Made by a program: the position numbers and the translations under genes. DNA of 64,000 bases from Ponticaulis sp. (GTDB lineage: Bacteria > Pseudomonadota > Alphaproteobacteria > Caulobacterales > Hyphomonadaceae). The notes beneath the pieces were generated by a model, which was not told the origin of the DNA, ran no database searches, and saw nothing but the letters and a program-made list of their open reading frames with translations. Positions 58,849 to 64,000 of the stretch are shown one piece after another. The stretch lies in NCBI GenBank assembly GCA_002701295.1, contig NZUJ01000127.1:22750-86749 (forward strand). The letters are read 5' to 3'. Numbering within the stretch: the first letter of the stretch is position 1; each line of letters begins with the position of its first letter.

Positions 58849-59844
58849 ATGTTCAATCGTATAGGCGTTCTAGGTGCAGGCGCCTGGGGAACGGCGCTGG
58901 CCTACTCCACACAGGCCGCTGGGCGCGATGTGTTGATCTGGTCTCGAGAGACAGAAGTCGCAGACGCCCTCAACACAGGCAATGGAAACCCGCTCTTTCT
59001 GCCTGATACACAGCTTCCGGCAATTCCTGCAACATCAGAGCTCAGCGATATGTCCGAAATGGACGCAATTCTGGCGGTTGTTCCGGCTCAGTTCGCTCGC
59101 TCCGTATACGAACAATTGGGCGACGCGCTACCGGCTGAGATTCCTTTTGCCCTCTGCGCAAAAGGTGTTGAGCGCGGTTCGCTCAAGCTGATGGCTGACG
59201 TTCTGGCCGAGACACGGCCAACAGCACCGATTGCTGTCCTGTCGGGCCCATCGTTTGCAATAGATGTCGCAACAGGCCTTCCAACAGCAGTTACCCTTGC
59301 CTGCAGAGACAAAGCGCTCGGCGCTGAGTGGATGGAAAGCATTGGTCGACCGGAATTCCGCCCTTACTATAGCGATGACATTATCGGCGCTGAAGTCGGC
59401 GGTGCAGTCAAAAATGTGCTGGCAATCGCCTGCGGCGCCGTCGAGGGCCTGAAGCTCGGCCGTTCAGCACATGCCGCACTCATCTCGCGCGGGTTTGCCG
59501 AGATGGTGCGGCTGGGCACTGCCATGGGCGCACGTCGTGATACATTAGCTGGCTTGTGCGGGCTGGGCGATCTTGTGCTGACCTGCTCATCACCCCAATC
59601 GCGCAATATGAGCTTCGGCAAAGCGCTTGGCGAAGGCAAGTCAGTCGATCAGATACTCAGTGAACGGACGGCTGTTACCGAAGGTGTCGCCACCGCCCCC
59701 GGGGTGGATGCACTGGCCGAAAAATACGGTGTGGAAATGCCGATTTGTACAGCTGTTCATAACATTCTGGCCGGGCATATGACGCTCAGAGAAGCCATGA
59801 CCGCCTTGATTGAACGCCCCTTCAAAGCTGAACAACTGGCATGA
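58849..59844 (+). CDS. gpsA: NAD(P)H-dependent glycerol-3-phosphate dehydrogenase
   Basis: IGVLGAGAWGTALAYSTQAAGRDVLIWSRE, LSGPSFAIDVATGLPTAVTLA, GAVKNVLAIACGAVEGLKLGRSAHAALISRGFAEMVRLG. Confidence 0.97.
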   Translation: MFNRIGVLGAGAWGTALAYSTQAAGRDVLIWSRETEVADALNTGNGNPLFLPDTQLPAIPATSELSDMSEMDAILAVVPAQFARSVYEQLGDALPAEIPFALCAKGVERGSLKLMADVLAETRPTAPIAVLSGPSFAIDVATGLPTAVTLACRDKALGAEWMESIGRPEFRPYYSDDIIGAEVGGAVKNVLAIACGAVEGLKLGRSAHAALISRGFAEMVRLGTAMGARRDTLAGLCGLGDLVLTCSSPQSRNMSFGKALGEGKSVDQILSERTAVTEGVATAPGVDALAEKYGVEMPICTAVHNILAGHMTLREAMTALIERPFKAEQLA

Positions 59845-60302
59845 ATTTCACCATCCCGGAGACGACCAGGGCTGTCACTTTAGGCGCGTTGCGCCTGATG
59901 GATCAGATGGCCATGGCCTGTGTCACCGAGATGCGTTTAGCCAACAATCGGCGCAGCGACATAATGGCGATCGGCGAAAAGGGCGAACTGTGGATCATCG
60001 AAGTCAAATCCTGCCGCGCCGACTTTGAAAGCGACGCAAAATGGCACGAATACCGCCCTTACTGTGACCGGTTTTTCTTCGCTGTGAATGAAGATTTCCC
60101 GACTGAGCTTCTGCCCCTGGATGCTGGCCTGATCATTGCCGACCAGTTTGGTGGCGCCATGATCCGTGGCGCTCCGGAACACAAACTCGTCGCCGCACGC
60201 CGCAAAGCGCTCACACTGAAATTCGCACGCGCTGCCGCGCTGAGGTTCGGCCAGGCTCAAGCCGCCCTGCTTCAACCAACTCCAGATATCGGCCCTGAAT
60301 GA
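59841..60302 (+). CDS. mmcB: MmcB-family DNA repair protein
   Basis: RRSDIMAIGEKGELWIIEVKSCRADFESDAKWHEYRPYCDRFFFAVNEDFPTELLP. 4-bp overlap with gpsA. Confidence 0.93.
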   Translation: MNFTIPETTRAVTLGALRLMDQMAMACVTEMRLANNRRSDIMAIGEKGELWIIEVKSCRADFESDAKWHEYRPYCDRFFFAVNEDFPTELLPLDAGLIIADQFGGAMIRGAPEHKLVAARRKALTLKFARAAALRFGQAQAALLQPTPDIGPE

Positions 60303-61510
60303 GCGGACACATCGCAACAGTGCCCAATACATCTCGTGATCTGATGCCAGATCTGGCACGCGCTTTTGCGCTGATCGGCATCGTGCTTGTGAATGTCGAA
60401 CTGTTTTCGGCCAGCCTCAACTCCGGTTATTCGGCAACGGAGGTCAAATCACCGGGCGATGCGATCGCAAAACTGCTTGTCGCCAGTTTTTTCACGTTCA
60501 AATCCTATTCGCTGTTTTCTATCATGTTTGGCGCTGGGCTTGGCTACCAGATCGCTTCGGCTGATCGTCACGACGCACCGATAAAACCCATATACTTTCG
60601 CAGAATATTCGGCCTGTTTATACTCGGTGTTCTGCATACGGTGTTTCTGTTTCTCGGCGACGTTCTGGTCACCTATGCCTGCCTTGGCGCACTCCTCTAC
60701 CTGTTCAGGGAAATGCCCGCAAAACGGTTGTTCAGATGGGGTGGCGGTATGATTGCCGCTCAATGCGTCATGTTGTTGAGCGCTGCGTTCATGTTCGGCG
60801 CAGCCGAAAACGCCGTCGATCCTGCGACGGCAGAACAATTTCAGGCTTCACTGGATAAGGCCGCCATCGCCTCGGGCTGGGTCGACGAGACCTTTATGAA
60901 TGGCGGATTTTCTGAGGTCGCCCGCGCGCGCGTGACGCTGTGGCCAACAATTCTGCCGAGCATCATCATCCTGCAGGTCATCGCGGCCTTTGGTTATTTT
61001 CTGATTGGGCTCGGCTTGTTCAAAAACGGCATGATTAGCCAACCAGACCACCCATTCTGGAAAACAGCCCGCTACGCGCTTTTGATTCCCGGGCTGGCAA
61101 TCAGCCTGTTTGGTGCTCTCGTCTATCTAAGCTCTGAGAACCGCGCTTCAGCGTCTTTATTCTACGGTTTCTTCTGGATGATGCTGGGCTCGCCTTTCGC
61201 CAGCCTGGGTTATCTTGGCTGGATCGCGAAACTGTCGATGGGAACACCAGGGCCAGTCCGACGCTTTTTTGCGCGCGCCGGATCGTCCAGCCTGACCGTT
61301 TATCTCCTCCAATCGGTTGTTCTAAGTTGGGTTACGCTTGAATATGGTCTAGGCTTGTTCATGGAGATCAGTGCACGTGACGCCGTGCTTATGGCGCTTT
61401 TCACCGGTCTTGCGATTGTCGTTCTGATCAGCCTCTGGCGGTTGAAATTCAAACGCGGCCCGATGGAGATTTTACTTCGCCGATGGACCTATCTGGAGGA
61501 GCGCTTGTGA
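60299..61510 (+). CDS. DUF418 membrane protein
   Basis: LARAFALIGIVLVNVELFS...FKSYSLFSIMFGAGLGYQI...YFRRIFGLFILGVLHTVFLFLGDVLVTYACLGALLY. Confidence 0.93.
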   Translation: MSGHIATVPNTSRDLMPDLARAFALIGIVLVNVELFSASLNSGYSATEVKSPGDAIAKLLVASFFTFKSYSLFSIMFGAGLGYQIASADRHDAPIKPIYFRRIFGLFILGVLHTVFLFLGDVLVTYACLGALLYLFREMPAKRLFRWGGGMIAAQCVMLLSAAFMFGAAENAVDPATAEQFQASLDKAAIASGWVDETFMNGGFSEVARARVTLWPTILPSIIILQVIAAFGYFLIGLGLFKNGMISQPDHPFWKTARYALLIPGLAISLFGALVYLSSENRASASLFYGFFWMMLGSPFASLGYLGWIAKLSMGTPGPVRRFFARAGSSSLTVYLLQSVVLSWVTLEYGLGLFMEISARDAVLMALFTGLAIVVLISLWRLKFKRGPMEILLRRWTYLEERL

Positions 61511-61532
61511 TGTCTGCGTCAGGTATAAGCAC

Positions 61533-61748
61533 ATGAAACGACAGAAATATCTGACCATCGCCTGCCTCACACTGGGCGTCGCCGGGCTTAGCGCGTGTGA
61601 TCGACAAGATGAGCGGCGCGAACGGCTCGTCATTCTTGGCGAAGCAGCATCTACGCAGGTTCAGGCGATATTTACCGGTGAAGACATCCCCAGCTTTGAG
61701 GCTGATTCCGACCAATCTTCGGAATTCGCGCCTGAAGCGTCTGACTGA
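61533..61748 (+). CDS. Small hypothetical lipoprotein
   Basis: MKRQKYLTIACLTLGVAGLSACDRQ lipobox. Confidence 0.55.
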   Translation: MKRQKYLTIACLTLGVAGLSACDRQDERRERLVILGEAASTQVQAIFTGEDIPSFEADSDQSSEFAPEASD

Positions 61749-61827
61749 AAACAGATTCTCCGATCCGGCGGGTCAGATCGACTTGATATCAATCAACTGT
61801 TAAGTATCGCATTCTGCAACTCAGCAA

Positions 61828-62406
61828 TTGTGCTGGTTGATTGATGGCCAGATTTCGGGGTTCGGGCACGTGCAGCGTTCTGCATCAGAACACACGCTCT
61901 TATGGCTTGGCACTATGGCCTTCTCGGCTGTACTGGGTGCGTCGCTCGCCTTGATTGTTCTCGTCACGCCAGCCGATCGTGCCGGCAGCCCGCTATTTGA
62001 CGAATTGATGCGCCCCATTGAGGAACGGTTCAATCTTGCAACGCTCAGCTCAAACGAGCTTTTGGGCGGCGATCCGACGGTCAACACGCCATCAAATGAC
62101 CGCGCTGTCTATCCGCGGTTCATCATCCGATTTGAGGACAGTGCCACCGCGGCAGAAGCGCTACGCAGTTTTCGTGAGAACAGAACACGCGGCCGCGAAC
62201 TGTTCGACGCCTGGGCCGAAACGGAAGAGCGCTTCAAAGGGTTTCGCCTGGAGGGCCTCACTCCATCGGGCGAGGCAGTTATTTCTTACAGAGGCGATGA
62301 AAGCGCAAACGATTCAAACCGAATTCGCCAGCTGACCCGCCAGCTTCTGGATGCGCCTTTTGTGATCTACGCAGATTCCTCTCAATTCGTTGGGCCGGCC
62401 GGCTAG
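61828..62406 (+). CDS. Hypothetical protein with N-terminal TM anchor
   Basis: LLWLGTMAFSAVLGASLALIVLVTPADRAG then soluble region. Start uncertain (TTG 61828 or GTG 61870). Confidence 0.6.
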   Translation: MCWLIDGQISGFGHVQRSASEHTLLWLGTMAFSAVLGASLALIVLVTPADRAGSPLFDELMRPIEERFNLATLSSNELLGGDPTVNTPSNDRAVYPRFIIRFEDSATAAEALRSFRENRTRGRELFDAWAETEERFKGFRLEGLTPSGEAVISYRGDESANDSNRIRQLTRQLLDAPFVIYADSSQFVGPAG

Positions 62407-62433
62407 CCCGCCCAACGACAGTTTGAAATCGGC

Positions 62434-63561
62434 TTAAAGTGCGGCTTCGAACAGTGCTTCGTATTCACTCTGCTCAAGCGGACGCGGGTTACCATAGTGC
62501 GCGAGATCTTTCATCGCGTACTGAACCACTGACGATCCATGATCCATGGATACACCGATGTCAGACAATTTTTCCGGAATACCAATTGTCTGGTTCAGCT
62601 TCTGAATGGCGTCACCAATGTCCGCACCTTCAGCAAGGTTCATCATCTGACGCAGGCGGTGATATTTGGCAGGTGTCGCACTCTCATTTACCCGCAGCAC
62701 ATGCGGAAGGAAGATCGCATTCAGCGTTCCGTGGTGAAGTTTCAGTTCATGCATACGACCTGCAGCGTGTGAGAGCGCATGCACGGCGCCAAGCCCCTTC
62801 ACGAAAGCCAGAGCGCCTTCAAATGATGCCATCATCATATTCCAGCGTGCATCCTTGTCTGATCCGTCCTGAACGGCCTTGATCAGCCAACCATCGCCAA
62901 CGGCGCGTCCAAGGCCTTCAAGTCCAATTCCCTCCGCAGGCGGATTAACTGCCGGCGCAAGTACAGCTTCGATACAGTGTGTGACCGCATCCATACCCGT
63001 TGCAGCCGTCAGATGCGGCGGCAGACCAAGCGTCAGCTCCGGGTCACAAATAGCGGTTGCTGGCACCAGATGTGGCGATGCGAAGGTTTGCTTGAGACCA
63101 TTACTCTGGATGACGACGGCACCAACACTGACTTCTGAACCCGTGCCAGCAGTCGTCGGAATAGCGATAAGAGGCGGCACCTTGCCGATCAGCTTTCCGC
63201 CACCAACAGTCGCGCCATATTGCTCGAGCGAGCCTTCATGGCTGGCCATAAGCCCAACGGCTTTCGCAAGGTCCATAGACGACCCACCGCCAAGGGCGAC
63301 GATCCCGTCACAGCCTGATTGCTTATATTGCGCTGTAACTTCCATAACCTGCTTTTCAGTCGGGTTTGGCTCGGTTTCAGCGAAGATTTCATGGTCACCG
63401 GGAATGTTTTCGAGAACTTTATCCAGCAAACCGACTTGCTTGATGCCCGGGTCGGTGACAACAAACGGCTTGGATATCTTTAGACCAGCCAGTGATTTGC
63501 CAAGTTTTGTCACGGCGCCATGATCGAAAATGCAAGGTGTCACGAAATTTATGACGGGCAT
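62434..63561 (-). CDS. Iron-containing alcohol dehydrogenase
   Basis: GCDGIVALGGGSSMDLAKAVGLMASHEGSLEQYG...PLIAIPTTAGTGSEVSVGAVV...AVHALSHAAGRMHELKLHHGTLNAIFLPHVL. Confidence 0.96.
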   Translation of the reverse strand: MPVINFVTPCIFDHGAVTKLGKSLAGLKISKPFVVTDPGIKQVGLLDKVLENIPGDHEIFAETEPNPTEKQVMEVTAQYKQSGCDGIVALGGGSSMDLAKAVGLMASHEGSLEQYGATVGGGKLIGKVPPLIAIPTTAGTGSEVSVGAVVIQSNGLKQTFASPHLVPATAICDPELTLGLPPHLTAATGMDAVTHCIEAVLAPAVNPPAEGIGLEGLGRAVGDGWLIKAVQDGSDKDARWNMMMASFEGALAFVKGLGAVHALSHAAGRMHELKLHHGTLNAIFLPHVLRVNESATPAKYHRLRQMMNLAEGADIGDAIQKLNQTIGIPEKLSDIGVSMDHGSSVVQYAMKDLAHYGNPRPLEQSEYEALFEAAL

Positions 63562-63683
63562 CAGGTGTTCTCCCTTATGGTGTTTGAAGCACAAAAGCCC
63601 AGAGGTAGACTGCAATCAATGCCCATTGGGCCAGAAAAATGTAGTAAACTAACTTTCAGGCCGAGCGGACCGGAGTTTTTGAG

Positions 63684-64000
63684 TTGAATAATACACCGCC
63701 TACCCCCCTTCTCAGTGTCGACAACCTTCATGTTGAGTTCGACACCCCTGATGGCGCCGTGCATGCCGTGAAAGGGATTTCGCTTGAGGTTTACCCCGGT
63801 GAATGCGTTGGGATTGTAGGCGAATCAGGCTCCGGAAAAAGCCAGACAGCCTTGGCAGCCATGGGTCTTCTGGCAGGAAACGGTCGTACCAAGGGCCAGG
63901 TCAAATTTAATGGCACCAGCCTCCTCGGTCTCAATCAGAGTGAACGCCGAAAGCTACGCGGTTCTGAAATGTCCATGATTTTTCAGGATCCGCTGACGTC
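63684..64000 (+). CDS. ABC transporter ATP-binding protein (oligopeptide/dipeptide DppD/OppD type), truncated by window edge
   Basis: Open reading to the window end from [86 protein letters not shown]...SMIFQDPLT. Not in the ORF track. Confidence 0.93.
   Translation, partial: MNNTPPTPLLSVDNLHVEFDTPDGAVHAVKGISLEVYPGECVGIVGESGSGKSQTALAAMGLLAGNGRTKGQVKFNGTSLLGLNQSERRKLRGSEMSMIFQDPLT

Noticed and set aside
62879-63523. 214-aa + strand Pro/Ser-rich ORF
   Set aside because: It is a shadow ORF antisense to the iron-containing alcohol dehydrogenase.
1-64000. CRISPR arrays, tRNA/rRNA genes, transposases, integrases, phage structural genes
   Set aside because: None recognised on reading the sequence and ORF list. 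No regularly spaced repeats were noticed. A tRNAscan-SE or CRISPR search would be decisive.

Overview
The window looks like a gene-dense, core-chromosome segment of an alphaproteobacterium. Gene content and protein style suggest Hyphomonadaceae or a relative; this is inference, with no database search. I call about 70 CDSs. They include two methyl-accepting chemotaxis proteins, ftsK, amtB, lolA, divergent phaR/phaB, rpoH-carD-ferredoxin-TerB-S4-SUV3-like helicase, typA, fabA/fabI, gpsA-mmcB and a likely 6S RNA upstream of 5-FTHF cyclo-ligase. Accessory content lies mainly at 38.4-48.4 kb: an EcoRII-like restriction endonuclease/Vsr/HTH-Dcm module, an RTX protein flanked by two paralogous GNAT genes, and a membrane winged-HTH/TPR regulator with a perfect operator-like palindrome. 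The observations most worth follow-up are: (1) a perfect 8-bp hairpin that fully occludes the Shine-Dalgarno sequence of rpoH (candidate RNA thermometer); (2) a 10-bp perfect inverted repeat abutting the start codon of an sdpR-sdpI pair; (3) the GNAT-RTX-GNAT locus; (4) a near-identical 14-bp palindrome upstream of both MCP genes; (5) the EcoRII/Vsr/Dcm locus. I found no CRISPR array, tRNA, rRNA, transposase or prophage.
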